Origin: Amycolatopsis mongoliensis
GTDB lineage: Bacteria; Actinomycetota; Actinomycetes; Mycobacteriales; Pseudonocardiaceae
Direction of reading: 5' to 3'
DNA length: 64,000 nt
Assembly (NCBI RefSeq): GCF_030285665.1
Contig: NZ_CP127295.1
Span: 9,672,001 to 9,736,000, forward strand
This document shows positions 24,897-33,442 of this stretch, piece after piece (the first letter of the stretch is position 1; each line of letters starts with the position of its first letter). The notes beneath the pieces were generated by a model. The model worked only from the letters and a program-made list of their open reading frames with translations. It was not told the origin of the DNA and did not search any database. A program made the translations under genes and the position numbers.

Positions 24897-26465
24897 ATGA
24901 GCGACGCGGACGACGTCACGTGTGCTCGGTTCGCCCTCGGCGAGTTCGCCGTCCGGCCGCGCTCCCTCCACGACGGACATCCGCCGGAGCTGCTGGCCGG
25001 GCGCTACGAGGTCGGCCGGCTGGTCGGCAGCGGCGGCACGGCCCGCGTGTACCGGGCCTACGACGTGCGGCTCGCGCGGGAGGTCGCGGTCAAGATCTAC
25101 GACCGGGACGCGGTCGCGCTGGACCAGCGCCGCCGCCTGCGCGAGATGAGCATCCAGGGCAGCATCACCCACCCGGGCGTGGTGGCGCTGCTCGACAGCG
25201 GCACCGAGCACGGCCGGACGTACCTGGTGATGCAGCTGGTCGAGGGCGAGAACCTGGCGGAGCGGCTGCTGGGCGGCCCGATGCCGGTGGCCGAGGTGAC
25301 GGCGCTGGCCGACGGGCTCGCCGAGGCGCTGGCCCACGTGCACGCGCGCCGCGTCGTCCACCGGGACCTCAAGCCCGCCAACGTGTTCCTGTCCGTGGAC
25401 GGCCCGCTGATCGGCGACTTCGGCATCGCCCACGCCCTCGACACGACGCACATCACGGGCACGGGCGTGGTCCCGGGCACGGCGGCGTACCTGGCGCCCG
25501 AGCAGGTCGGCGGCGAACGAGCGGGGCCACCCGCGGACGTGTACGCGCTCGGGCTGATCCTGCTGGAGTGCGTGACGGGCCGCCGCGAGTACCCGGGCAC
25601 GATGGTCGAAGCGGCGATGGCGCGGCTGACGAGGCCGCCGCGGATCCCGGAGGGGCTGCCGCCGTCGCTCGCGCACACGTTGCGCCGGATGACGCAACGG
25701 GAACCCGCTGACCGCCCGACGGCGGCGGAGGTGCGGCAGCTGCTGCACGCACCGGCGCCGACGCTGCCGCGGGCCACCGAGCGCCGGGGCCTCGCCGCGG
25801 CGGCGGTGCTGCGGCGATGGCACCGCGCGGCACCGGACCGCGGACTGCGTGGCACGGCGGGACGCCGACGGACCGTGGCCGACGACGGCGGGAAACTCGG
25901 CCACCACGGCCCCCACGCCCCGGCGGCCGCCGGTCCTGGCCGGCCCGGCGGGCTCGACCCGGCGGCGGACGGCGCCGGTGAATCCGGCCACCGGTACCCG
26001 ATCGACTCCCCGGCAGGCCACCGCGGCCCGCTCGCCCCGACCGTGCGCGACACCGGCGTCGCGCACCGGCCCGGACCCGCGGGCCCCCGCAGGATCCTCG
26101 CCGCCGTGGGCCTGTCGGCGGACGGCGATCCGGCCCGGCGCCGCCGGTTCACCGCGGCCGCCGGACTGACCGCCGCGGCCGTCGCCGCCGCTTCCGCCCT
26201 GTTCCTCGCCGCGCAGGAACCCGGGACCAGCACTCCGGCCCAGCCGCCGGCGCCCAGCTCTCCCGCGTCCAGCCGGCCGTCGCCGGCACCGCTCGCCGGC
26301 ACCGGGACCCCGGACGCGGGCCCCGGCGCGGCCGAGTCCGCGGATCTCGAACCCGCCGCCGTCACCCGTGAAAGCCAGGCCACGCCGAAGGCCACGAAGC
26401 CCGTCAAGCCGCCGAAGCCCGAGCCCCACGGCAAGGGCAAAGGCAAGGGCCCCGGCCACGACTAG
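24897..26465 (+). CDS. transmembrane Ser/Thr protein kinase (PknB-like)
   Basis: 522 aa from ATG 24897. The kinase domain spans about 37-285: P-loop VGSGGTARV, Lys66 (VAVKIY), HRDLKPAN (155-162), DFG (174-176), APE (200-202). A Gly/Pro/His-rich cytoplasmic linker follows (about 290-415), then one membrane span (about 418-438) and a Pro/Ser/Lys-rich extracellular tail with no PASTA repeats. In-frame upstream GTG/ATG starts would add up to 23 residues without a clear ribosome-binding site. The linker (about 300-410) has an unusual composition and reads as low-complexity in all frames. Confidence 0.88.
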   Translation: MSDADDVTCARFALGEFAVRPRSLHDGHPPELLAGRYEVGRLVGSGGTARVYRAYDVRLAREVAVKIYDRDAVALDQRRRLREMSIQGSITHPGVVALLDSGTEHGRTYLVMQLVEGENLAERLLGGPMPVAEVTALADGLAEALAHVHARRVVHRDLKPANVFLSVDGPLIGDFGIAHALDTTHITGTGVVPGTAAYLAPEQVGGERAGPPADVYALGLILLECVTGRREYPGTMVEAAMARLTRPPRIPEGLPPSLAHTLRRMTQREPADRPTAAEVRQLLHAPAPTLPRATERRGLAAAAVLRRWHRAAPDRGLRGTAGRRRTVADDGGKLGHHGPHAPAAAGPGRPGGLDPAADGAGESGHRYPIDSPAGHRGPLAPTVRDTGVAHRPGPAGPRRILAAVGLSADGDPARRRRFTAAAGLTAAAVAAASALFLAAQEPGTSTPAQPPAPSSPASSRPSPAPLAGTGTPDAGPGAAESADLEPAAVTRESQATPKATKPVKPPKPEPHGKGKGKGPGHD

Positions 26466-26701
26466 GACCTCCGGCCGGGCCCGATCCGGGCCCAACGGCC
26501 CTGGTGCCGCAAACCCATTCGGAATAGACCGGAAGCCGTCTCGAATTGTTCCCCCGAATTCGGACTCGAAGCAATAACGGCCGGTAACCGGAACCGGCTC
26601 CGCCCCGACACACCTTACGTGTCCGGCCGGCCGAGTTCCGGCCCGGCACCACCGCCGGGAATCCCCGTTCCGGCCGGCTCGACGACTTTCCGGAGGTCTT
26701 G

Positions 26702-27013
26702 ATGAGTGTCCACGCTGCCCTCGCGCGGCCGGTTTTCGGAACACCGCGCGGGCGGCACGCCAAGCCCCGCTCCGCGTGGCCGCGCATCGCTGTCAGGACC
26801 CTCTTCCTCCTGTGCGCGATGATCTCCGCCGCTGCCGTCCTCGGCGGCGGCTGGCCGCCGGTGCTGCTCGTCGTCCCCGCCGCCGCGCTCGTACTGCTCG
26901 TCGCGGGCATCGTGAAACTGCGGACCGCGGCCCGGCAGATCGACACCATCTTCGCCGAAGAACTGACGCGGGAAGCGCCTGCCGAAACCGGCGTTGATAT
27001 CGAGATCTCCTGA
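26702..27013 (+). CDS. small two-helix membrane protein
   Basis: 103 aa with two adjacent hydrophobic segments (about 30-50 and 54-72) and a charged C-terminal tail. No family recognised. ATG 26702 follows GGAGG. The 236-bp region before it (26466-26701) is moderately AT-rich around 26515-26580 and contains no recognisable gene. Confidence 0.6.
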   Translation: MSVHAALARPVFGTPRGRHAKPRSAWPRIAVRTLFLLCAMISAAAVLGGGWPPVLLVVPAAALVLLVAGIVKLRTAARQIDTIFAEELTREAPAETGVDIEIS

Positions 27014-27123
27014 CCTTCAGATCATTTCCGGCGCCACAGAACTGTTCTTCGGCAACGGGCTGACACCGCTGGTGACCTCGCCCGGCCGGCGCATCCCGGC
27101 ACCACCTGGGACGAAGGGCGCCT

Positions 27124-27447
27124 TCAGCCCGCGTCCTGCCAGGGTTCGAAGCTGCGCAGCAGCAGCCTGACCTGCGCCGGGTCCCGGATCTCCGCCTCGA
27201 CGCCGCCTGGCATCGCGATGATCAGGTGGGTGTCACGCGCCGCGCAGCCCGCTGCAGTCGCGGCCAGGACCGCCGCCCCGCCGCCGTCGACCGCGGTGGC
27301 CATCGTCAGGTCCACCACCAGGCGGCGGACCTCGGCGGCGTAGGCGTCTTCGACTGCCTGGTGGTACGCGGGCGCCAGACCGCCGTCGAAGAGCCCCTCC
27401 ACGGACAGGATGATCTCGTCGTCCAGGAGAACGCTGTGCAGTGCCAT
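27124..27447 (-). CDS. STAS-domain protein
   Basis: 107 aa. STAS-like pattern: IILSVEGLFDGGLAPAYHQAVEDA, then RRLVVDLTMATAVDGGGAAVLAA. The usual Ser phospho-acceptor position reads DGGGAAV with no Ser/Thr, so phosphorylation control may be absent. ATG 27447 follows AGGAGG. Confidence 0.65.
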   Translation of the reverse strand: MALHSVLLDDEIILSVEGLFDGGLAPAYHQAVEDAYAAEVRRLVVDLTMATAVDGGGAAVLAATAAGCAARDTHLIIAMPGGVEAEIRDPAQVRLLLRSFEPWQDAG

Positions 27448-27568
27448 CCCGACCTCCTGCCGACCGGGTTTTTCCCACCGGTCCGGGTTCTTCGGAAAAG
27501 GTTACGTCAGGCCCCCGGGCGGGTGCAGGCTGAGAGCGTCACGGCTCGGCGTCGAGGAGGACGGACCC

Positions 27569-29047
27569 ATGGGCGAGCAGCTCCCCCGGTTTTCTCTTTT
27601 GATCAACGGAAAAGCCGCCGGAGCCCGCTCCGGGCGGACGTTCGGGGCGCAGAACCCGTACACCGGGCAGCACTGGGCGGTCGTGCCGGACGGCGGCCCC
27701 GAGGACGTCGACGACGCGGTCGCGGCGGCCCGCGCGGCGCTCGAGGGCGAGTGGGGCACGACCACCGGCTTCGCGCGCGCCGCCCTGCTGCGCCGGCTCG
27801 GCGACCTCATCGGCGAGCACGCCGAACGGCTCGCCCGGCTCGAGGTCAACGACTCCGGCAAGCTCTACCGCGAAATGATCGGGCAGCTCACCGGGCTCGG
27901 TGGCTGGTACCACTACTTCGCGGGCCTCGCCGACAAGATCGAGGGCCGCCAGATCCCGGCGCCGAACCCGGACTACCTCGTCTACACCCGCCGCGAGCCG
28001 GTCGGCGTCGTCGCGGCCATCACGCCGTGGAACTCGCCGCTGCTGCTGCTCACCTGGAAGCTCGCGCCCGCGCTGGCCGCCGGGTGCACGGTCGTGGTGA
28101 AGCCGTCCGAGCACTCCCCCGTCTCGACGCTCGGGCTGGCCGAGCTGATCACCGAAGCGGGGTTCCCGCCCGGCGTCGTCAACGTCGTCACCGGGCTCTC
28201 CCGCGAGACGGGCGCGGCGCTGGCCGGGCACCCGGGCGTGGACAAGGTCGCGTTCACCGGGTCGACCGCCACCGGCCGCGCGGTCGCCGTGGCCGCCGCG
28301 CAGAACCTGAACAAGGTGACGCTGGAGCTGGGCGGCAAGTCGCCGCAGGTGGTGTTCCCCGACGCCGACCTCGCCGCGGCGGCCAACGGCGTCGTCGCGG
28401 GCGTGTTCGCCGCGACCGGCCAGACGTGCATGGCCGGGTCGCGGCTGATCGTGCACACCGACGTCCACGACGAGCTGGTCCGCCTGGTCGCCGAGCGCGC
28501 CGCGGCGATCCGGCTCGGCGACCCGAACGAGCCGGACACCGAGATGGGGCCGGTCGCGAACGCGCCGCAGTACGAGAAGGTGCTGCACTACCTGGAAACC
28601 GCGAAGGCGGAAGGCGCGACGGTCGTCTGCGGCGGCGAGGCGGAACCGGCACTGGGCGGGCTGTTCGTGCGGCCGACGGTGCTGACCGGGGTGACGCCGG
28701 AGTCGACGGTCGTGCGCGAGGAGGTCTTCGGGCCGGTGCTGGCCGCGCTGAAGTTCACCGACGAGGCCGAAGCGATCCGCCTGGCCAACGACACGCCGTA
28801 CGGCCTCGCCGGTGCTGTGTGGACGAAGGACGTGCACCGCGCCCACCGCGTCGCGGCGAAGCTCAAGGCCGGGACGGTGTGGATCAACGCCTATCGGGTG
28901 GTGGCGCCGTCGGTGCCGTTCGGCGGGGTGAAGAACTCGGGTCTGGGACGGGAGAACGGCGTCCACGCGATGGACGAGTACCTGGTGGACAAGGCGGTCT
29001 GGGTCGAACTGACCGGCGGCACGCGGGATCCGTTCACCTTGGGCTGA
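27569..29047 (+). CDS. NAD-dependent aldehyde dehydrogenase
   Basis: 492 aa, full length. Motifs: TPWNSPLLLLTWKLAPALAA, FTGSTATGR, ELGGKSPQ (catalytic Glu) and GQTCMAGSR (nucleophilic Cys). It resembles the betaine/carnitine/aromatic aldehyde dehydrogenase branch rather than SSADH. Specificity is not predictable. ATG 27569 follows GAGGAGG. The next gene is a glycosyltransferase 129 bp downstream. Confidence 0.88.
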   Translation: MGEQLPRFSLLINGKAAGARSGRTFGAQNPYTGQHWAVVPDGGPEDVDDAVAAARAALEGEWGTTTGFARAALLRRLGDLIGEHAERLARLEVNDSGKLYREMIGQLTGLGGWYHYFAGLADKIEGRQIPAPNPDYLVYTRREPVGVVAAITPWNSPLLLLTWKLAPALAAGCTVVVKPSEHSPVSTLGLAELITEAGFPPGVVNVVTGLSRETGAALAGHPGVDKVAFTGSTATGRAVAVAAAQNLNKVTLELGGKSPQVVFPDADLAAAANGVVAGVFAATGQTCMAGSRLIVHTDVHDELVRLVAERAAAIRLGDPNEPDTEMGPVANAPQYEKVLHYLETAKAEGATVVCGGEAEPALGGLFVRPTVLTGVTPESTVVREEVFGPVLAALKFTDEAEAIRLANDTPYGLAGAVWTKDVHRAHRVAAKLKAGTVWINAYRVVAPSVPFGGVKNSGLGRENGVHAMDEYLVDKAVWVELTGGTRDPFTLG

Positions 29048-29176
29048 AGACGCGCCGGACCGGCGAAGGTATTCCCTCTCCCCACTCAAAGATATAGCCG
29101 ACCCCGGGGCTTGTGGCAAGACCCCGGTGCGGGTCCACAATCCGGGCTCATCTTTTTCTGCGGAGGGGATTCCTTC

Positions 29177-30382
29177 ATGCGTGTGCTGCTGTCCACGATC
29201 GGCTCGCGGGGCGAGGTGCAGCCGGTGCTGGCGCTGGCCTCGGAGCTGAGAGCGCTCGGGCAGGACGTCCGCCTGTGCGTGCCGCCGGACTTCCGGGACT
29301 GGCTCGACGAGCTGGGCTTCGACGTCGTGCCGATCGGTCCCGAGCTGCGCGGGACCGCCTCGGCGCACCACGGCAAGCCGACGCCCGAACAGATCCGGAA
29401 GTCCACCGAGGACACCGTCACGACCCAGTTCGAGACGATCGCCGTGGCCGCCGAGGGGTGTGACGTCCTGATCGCCGGGGGCGCCCTGCAGTTCGCCGCC
29501 CGCTCGATCGCCGAACGATCGGGCGCCGCCTACGTCTACGCGAGTTTCTGCCCCATCACACTGCCCTCCGATCTGCACGCCCCGCCGCCGATGCCGTGGC
29601 GGACGCCCGGAAAGGCGGGAAACCGTGCCCTTTGGGCCGAAGACGCGCAGCGCTGGAACACCTTTTTCGGCGTGAAGGTCAACGAATACCGGGCGGCGGC
29701 CGGACAGGCCCCGGTCGACGACCTGCCGGGCCACGTCTTCTCCGCACGGCCGTGGCTCGCGGCCGACGCCGCGCTGGCGCCGTGGCCCGAGCCGGGCGAC
29801 CCGCGGATCGTCCAGACGGGGGCGTGGATCTGGCCGGACGAGCGGCCGCTGCCGGACGAGCTGCGGGAGTTCCTCGACGCGGGCGAGCCGCCGGTGTACT
29901 TCGGGTTCGGCAGCATGCGCGCGCCGGGCGAGGTCGCCGAGGCCGCGCTCGCGGCGGCGCGGGCACACGGCCGCCGGGCGGTCGTGGCCCGCGGGTGGGC
30001 GAACCTCGTCGCCGCCGACGCCCCGGACTGCCTCGGCATCGGGGAGGTCAACCAGCAGGCGCTGTTCAAGCGGGTCGCGGCCGCCGTCCACCACGGCGGC
30101 GCGGGCACCACGACGACGGCGGCCCGCGCGGGCGCCCCGCAGGTGGTCGTGCCGCAGATGTACGACCAGCACTACTTCGCGGGCCGGGTCCGCGACCTGG
30201 GCCTCGGCGCGGCGACCGAGCCGTGCCTGCCGACGGCCGAGGCGCTGACCTCGGCGCTCGACGTCGCGCTAGGGCCCGAAGTGGCGACGCGGGCGCGGGA
30301 GTTCTCCGGCAAGGTGCGGGCGGACGGCGCGAGCGTCGCGGCGCGGCACCTGCTGGCGACGGTGCCGCTCGCCTCCGCCTGA
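29177..30382 (+). CDS. GT1-family glycosyltransferase (UGT/antibiotic type)
   Basis: 401 aa, two Rossmann-like halves. The N-terminal GSRGEVQPVLALASELRALGQDVRL and the C-terminal VHHGGAGTTTTAARAGAPQVVVPQMYDQ (nucleotide-sugar binding) are the hallmarks of GT1 enzymes such as vancomycin GtfE and macrolide glycosyltransferases. No sugar-biosynthesis or PKS/NRPS genes are nearby, so it is an orphan, possibly for xenobiotic or macrolide inactivation or lipid glycosylation. ATG 29177 has GGAGGGG upstream. Confidence 0.9.
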   Translation: MRVLLSTIGSRGEVQPVLALASELRALGQDVRLCVPPDFRDWLDELGFDVVPIGPELRGTASAHHGKPTPEQIRKSTEDTVTTQFETIAVAAEGCDVLIAGGALQFAARSIAERSGAAYVYASFCPITLPSDLHAPPPMPWRTPGKAGNRALWAEDAQRWNTFFGVKVNEYRAAAGQAPVDDLPGHVFSARPWLAADAALAPWPEPGDPRIVQTGAWIWPDERPLPDELREFLDAGEPPVYFGFGSMRAPGEVAEAALAAARAHGRRAVVARGWANLVAADAPDCLGIGEVNQQALFKRVAAAVHHGGAGTTTTAARAGAPQVVVPQMYDQHYFAGRVRDLGLGAATEPCLPTAEALTSALDVALGPEVATRAREFSGKVRADGASVAARHLLATVPLASA

Positions 30383-30393
30383 GGTGCCGGGTT

Positions 30394-30432
30394 CCCGGGT
30401 GCCGTTCGCCGGTCCGGCGAACGGCACCCGGG
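30394..30432 (+). terminator. terminator of the glycosyltransferase gene
   Basis: A 17-bp stem (30394-30410 with 30416-30432) and a 5-base loop, beginning 12 bp after the stop. Confidence 0.75.
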
Positions 30433-30484
30433 GGCAAGCACGTCGCCGGCCGGACCGCGCCGGTTCGCGGGTCTGCCGCGGCTC

Positions 30485-30530
30485 GTCGTGAGTGAGAAAC
30501 CGGGTTCTGACCCTGTTTCTCACTCACGAC
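30485..30530. terminator. 16-bp inverted repeat overlapping the sirtuin 3' end
   Basis: Arms 30485-30500 and 30515-30530 are perfect over 16 bp (core GTGAGTGAGAAAC). The 14-base interior can pair further (GGGT with ACCC) after one mismatch. The right arm lies on the sirtuin stop codon (30520-30522) and last codons. It can end both convergent transcripts; it also resembles a dispersed palindromic repeat. Confidence 0.65.
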
Positions 30531-31263
30531 CCCGCACCGCCGCGCAGAGCTGCGGGACCACCGTCTCGATGTCGTCCCGCAGCACGAACGCGGCGTACTC
30601 GTCGTACGGCGTCGGCTGGTGGTTGACGATCACCAGCGTCGCGCCGCACTCCGCGGCGATCGTGCACAGCGACGCGGCCGGTTCCACCTGCAGCGAGCTG
30701 CCGATGGCCAGGAAGACCTCGCTCGCCGCGGCCACGTTGCGGGCGCGGCTGAGGGTTTCCCCGTCCAGTGCCTGTCCGAAGAGGACGACGTCGGGCTTGA
30801 GGATCCCACCGCATCCGGGACAGTGCGGGTCTTCTTCGCCGCGAGCCAGCACTTCGGTGGTCGGGAGCCGCACCGGGCAGCGGATGCACCGCGTGGTGTG
30901 CATGGAGCCGTGCAGCTCGAGGACCTTGCGCGCGGCGAGGCCGGCTTTCTGGTGCAGGCCGTCGACGTTCTGGGTGAGCACGCGCACGGCGGCCCCCGAA
31001 CCGTCCAGGTCCGCGAGGGCGCGGTGGGCCGCGTTCGGCTCGGCGGTCCAGACCGCGTGGCCGGTGTAGCTGCGCCAGAACTCCCGGCGCACTTCGGCGT
31101 CGGCCAGGAAGTTCTCGAGCGTGAAGGCGTTGACCGCATTCGGCGAACGCGTCCAGACGCCGTCGGGACCGCGGTAGTCGGGGATGCCGGACGCGGTGGA
31201 GATGCCCGCACCGGTCAGCACACCGATCAGCCGGGCACCGCGGATCCGGTCGAAAGGCTCCAT
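30520..31263 (-). CDS. Sir2-family NAD-dependent protein deacylase
   Basis: 247 aa. NAD-binding GAGISTASGIPDYRG (about 19-33), catalytic His in TQNVDGLHQKAG with HGS, zinc Cys pairs CIRC and CPGC. It lacks N- or C-terminal extensions. It deacylates lysines using NAD, often controlling acyl-CoA synthetases. ATG 31263. It is the last gene on its strand before the redox operon, with a 67-bp gap to the ferredoxin stop, and is probably separate from it. Confidence 0.93.
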   Translation of the reverse strand: MEPFDRIRGARLIGVLTGAGISTASGIPDYRGPDGVWTRSPNAVNAFTLENFLADAEVRREFWRSYTGHAVWTAEPNAAHRALADLDGSGAAVRVLTQNVDGLHQKAGLAARKVLELHGSMHTTRCIRCPVRLPTTEVLARGEEDPHCPGCGGILKPDVVLFGQALDGETLSRARNVAAASEVFLAIGSSLQVEPAASLCTIAAECGATLVIVNHQPTPYDEYAAFVLRDDIETVVPQLCAAVRGRE

Positions 31264-31330
31264 ACCCGGAGGTTAACCACCCGCCGGCGCTTCCGACGAC
31301 CGGATTTGCCGCCGGCGGCCGGGGGACGGC

Positions 31331-31525
31331 TCAGTCCTTCCGCAGCCGCAACGCCAGCGCCGGGCACGCGGCCACCGCACGCCGGGCCTCCGCCACCAGC
31401 CCGGGCGGCACCGGGCCCGAGGCCACCACGGGATAGCCCCACTCGTCCAGCCGCACCGCCTCCGGCAGCAGGTCCGCGCACAGCCCGTGCGCCCGGCACC
31501 CGATCGGATCCACCGTCACTTTCAC
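31331..31525 (-). CDS. 3Fe-4S-type ferredoxin
   Basis: 64 aa. Cluster ligands: Cys10, His13-containing CxxHxxC to Cys16, and Cys54-Pro55 (CRAHGLC ... CP), the single-cluster pattern common in actinobacterial P450-partner ferredoxins. GTG 31525 overlaps the stop of the NuoF-like gene (GTGA). It is the last gene of the redox operon and the likely electron carrier. Confidence 0.88.
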   Translation of the reverse strand: MKVTVDPIGCRAHGLCADLLPEAVRLDEWGYPVVASGPVPPGLVAEARRAVAACPALALRLRKD

Positions 31526-32652
31526 GCCACACGCTCCAGAATCCGGCACCGGCCACCGGCCGAGTGCGCTGCCAGGTCGGCACCGAACACCTGCAACGCA
31601 CTCGCCGCGAGGCGCGCCGCGCCGTCCGGGTGCGCGCACGCCCCGCGGCCGGTGAGCGGGGGAAGACGGCGGGCCAGCCGGGCCGTCGACGGGCCGCCGC
31701 GGAGCAGTTCGGCGAAGTCCGCCGCGATCGCCGGGAGGCCGAACATGCACGGCCCGCACTGCCGGGCCGACTCCGCCGCCAGGAACGCCAGCACCTTCGC
31801 CGTGTACTCGAGCCCGCACGCCCGGGCCGGGAGCGCGTACACCGCCGGAATCCCCGAGACGCCGAACCGGAAGTCCGACGTCCAGGTCCCGCCGTAGCCG
31901 CCGACCAGCACCGCCTGCACCGGCTCGGTCTCGCCGCCCGCGGCGGCCAGCACCGCCGTCAACGGCGCTCCGGGCGCCACCTCCACGACCCCGGGCCGCC
32001 GGACCACGCCGGTCACCGTGACCAGGTCCCGGCGGGCGGAAAGGTAGTGCTGCGGGCCGAGGAGGATCACCAGCGCCAGCTGCGCCAGCGTTTCGACGTT
32101 GTCCACCAGTGTCGGCCGGCCGCGCACCCCGCGTTCGTCGGGCCGCGGCGACTTGCCGAGCGGCCGCGCGTCCCCCGACGTCAGGTAGTGGACGAGCGCC
32201 GTCTCCTCGCTGGCGACGTACCGCCGCGGGATCTCCTCGACGCGCACCGGCACGGGGTCGTCGCGTTCGGCGAGCGCGGCGAAGACGCTCGGCAGCACCG
32301 GGCTGCCCGCGTGCACGCAGAGGACGGCTTCCCCGGCGCCGACGGCGTGCGCGGCGAGCTGCAGGCCGTCGAGCACCAGGTGCGGGGACAGCGTCAGCAG
32401 CGCGGCGTCCTTGTGGCTGAGCGGGTCGCCTTCGCAGCCGTTCGCGACGACGACCGAGCGCGGTGCCCGGGCCGAGCGCAGCTTGACCGCGGTCGGGAAG
32501 CCCGCGCCGCCGCGGCCGCGCAGGTCCGCCGCGGCGACGGCTTCGATCAGCCGGTCGCGGCCGTCTTCGCCGTGGTAGGCGACCCAGGGCACGACGCCGT
32601 TGCGGCGCCGGTGGCCGGCCAGGTCGAGGTGGTGGGGCGGCAGGATGGTCAT
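31522..32652 (-). CDS. NuoF-like NADH:acceptor flavoprotein with SLBB and Fe-S site
   Basis: 376 aa. FMN/NADH region GRGGAGFPTAVKL and NGCEGDP; SLBB segment near 230-270; Fe-S Cys in QCGPCMFG and GRGACAH. This is the NuoF/HoxF-type electron-input subunit outside complex I, as no other nuo gene is near. ATG 32652 overlaps the upstream membrane-protein stop (ATGA). It likely passes electrons from NADH to the ferredoxin or to the heme b protein. Confidence 0.85.
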   Translation of the reverse strand: MTILPPHHLDLAGHRRRNGVVPWVAYHGEDGRDRLIEAVAAADLRGRGGAGFPTAVKLRSARAPRSVVVANGCEGDPLSHKDAALLTLSPHLVLDGLQLAAHAVGAGEAVLCVHAGSPVLPSVFAALAERDDPVPVRVEEIPRRYVASEETALVHYLTSGDARPLGKSPRPDERGVRGRPTLVDNVETLAQLALVILLGPQHYLSARRDLVTVTGVVRRPGVVEVAPGAPLTAVLAAAGGETEPVQAVLVGGYGGTWTSDFRFGVSGIPAVYALPARACGLEYTAKVLAFLAAESARQCGPCMFGLPAIAADFAELLRGGPSTARLARRLPPLTGRGACAHPDGAARLAASALQVFGADLAAHSAGGRCRILERVA

Positions 32653-33218
32653 CGGGTGCCTCCGAGCGGCGAGAGCTTGCGGGTCGCGGTGTCGGCGTCC
32701 TGGCGCGTGGCCCGGAAGGCGACGGCGCCGAGCACGGCCAGCACGCAGGACACGTCGAGGGCGACGATCCAGCCGTACGCGGCGTCGTTCTCGGCCATGC
32801 CGAAGCCGTGCACCAGCGCGACCGGCCAGCAGAGGTAGGCCAGCCAGTGCACGGCCCGCCAGGCCCGCGGCGGGATGCGCGTGCGCAGCAGGCTGGTGAC
32901 GACGATCGCGAGCAGCAGATCGATCGCGGCGGCGCCGAAGCCGACCCAGAGCGGCTGGTACTCCGAGCCGAACGGGACGATGACGTCGAGCCAGCTCAGC
33001 GAGACGTAGCCGTCGAGGATCGCCGACATGATGTGCGCGGTGAGGAACGCGAGGCTGGTCAGGGCGAGGTTCCGGTGCAGGGCGGCGAGGGTGAACCGCG
33101 GCCACTCCCGCGTCGCGAACCGGCCGGCGCCGAGCGCGCCGAGGACGACGACACCGGTGAAGAGCACGAGCGACACGAGGCCGGTCGCGCGGCTGAAGTA
33201 CCAGACGGCGGAGCTCAT
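32649..33218 (-). CDS. ferric reductase-like membrane heme b protein
   Basis: 189 aa with about five or six membrane segments. Two His pairs spaced 14 and 13 residues (His48/His62 and His124/His137) fit a two-heme cytochrome b fold. The start is ATG 33218; the ribosome-binding site GAAGG lies just before it. The IS110 element ends only 17 bp upstream, so this gene, the NuoF-like gene and the ferredoxin are cut off from the original operon promoter. Confidence 0.82.
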   Translation of the reverse strand: MSSAVWYFSRATGLVSLVLFTGVVVLGALGAGRFATREWPRFTLAALHRNLALTSLAFLTAHIMSAILDGYVSLSWLDVIVPFGSEYQPLWVGFGAAAIDLLLAIVVTSLLRTRIPPRAWRAVHWLAYLCWPVALVHGFGMAENDAAYGWIVALDVSCVLAVLGAVAFRATRQDADTATRKLSPLGGTR

Positions 33219-33244
33219 GCGGCTGTCCTACCTTCTTTGTTGGG

Positions 33245-33430
33245 TCTGAACTGGTCATTCGTAGGATCGGTGGGCCCTGGGGCTCAGGTATGGCTTTCAT
33301 GCTCACGCCGGTGTTAAGGCTGAAAGGACTTGGCCGCCTGGGCTCCCGTGACGGCACGACCGCTGATTGGGATATGCGATGGGATCGCTGTGTAGGACAG
33401 CGTCGGCGTGGTCGTCTGTGGGTGAACTGC
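33245..33430 (+). ncRNA. candidate bridge RNA in the IS110 left end
   Basis: Limits are approximate. The 208-bp left end has no good reading frame of its own and contains stem-loops (33376-33388 GCGAT-GGG-ATCGC; 33386-33402 CGCTGT-GTAGG-ACAGCG). GAAAGGACTT (33322-33331) is complementary to the right IS-chromosome junction 34665-34674, and GTAGGACAGC (33392-33401) is complementary to the left flank 33222-33231. IS621-type elements encode a guide RNA here. The order of the two matches does not fit the published loop order, so this is tentative. Confidence 0.35.
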
Positions 33431-33442
33431 GGAGCTCAAGTG

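Noticed and set aside
25797..26169. Possible frameshift in the kinase linker
   Set aside because: The linker is low-complexity in every frame, and the kinase domain, membrane span and tail are in one open frame, so there is no evidence of a break.
27539..30172. Very long open frame on the minus strand opposite the aldehyde dehydrogenase and glycosyltransferase genes
   Set aside because: GC-rich codon bias leaves long antisense frames open. Its translation is Arg/Gly/Asp-repetitive with no family motifs, while the plus strand encodes two clear enzymes.
29177..31263. Glycosyltransferase plus sirtuin as a biosynthetic or defence module
   Set aside because: They are convergent, separated by terminators and lack partner genes (no PKS/NRPS, no SLOG/TIR or STAND protein), so there is no basis for a joint system.
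31331..33218. Part of respiratory complex I
   Set aside because: Only a NuoF-like subunit is present, linked to a heme b protein, ferredoxin and ApbE; no other nuo gene is near.
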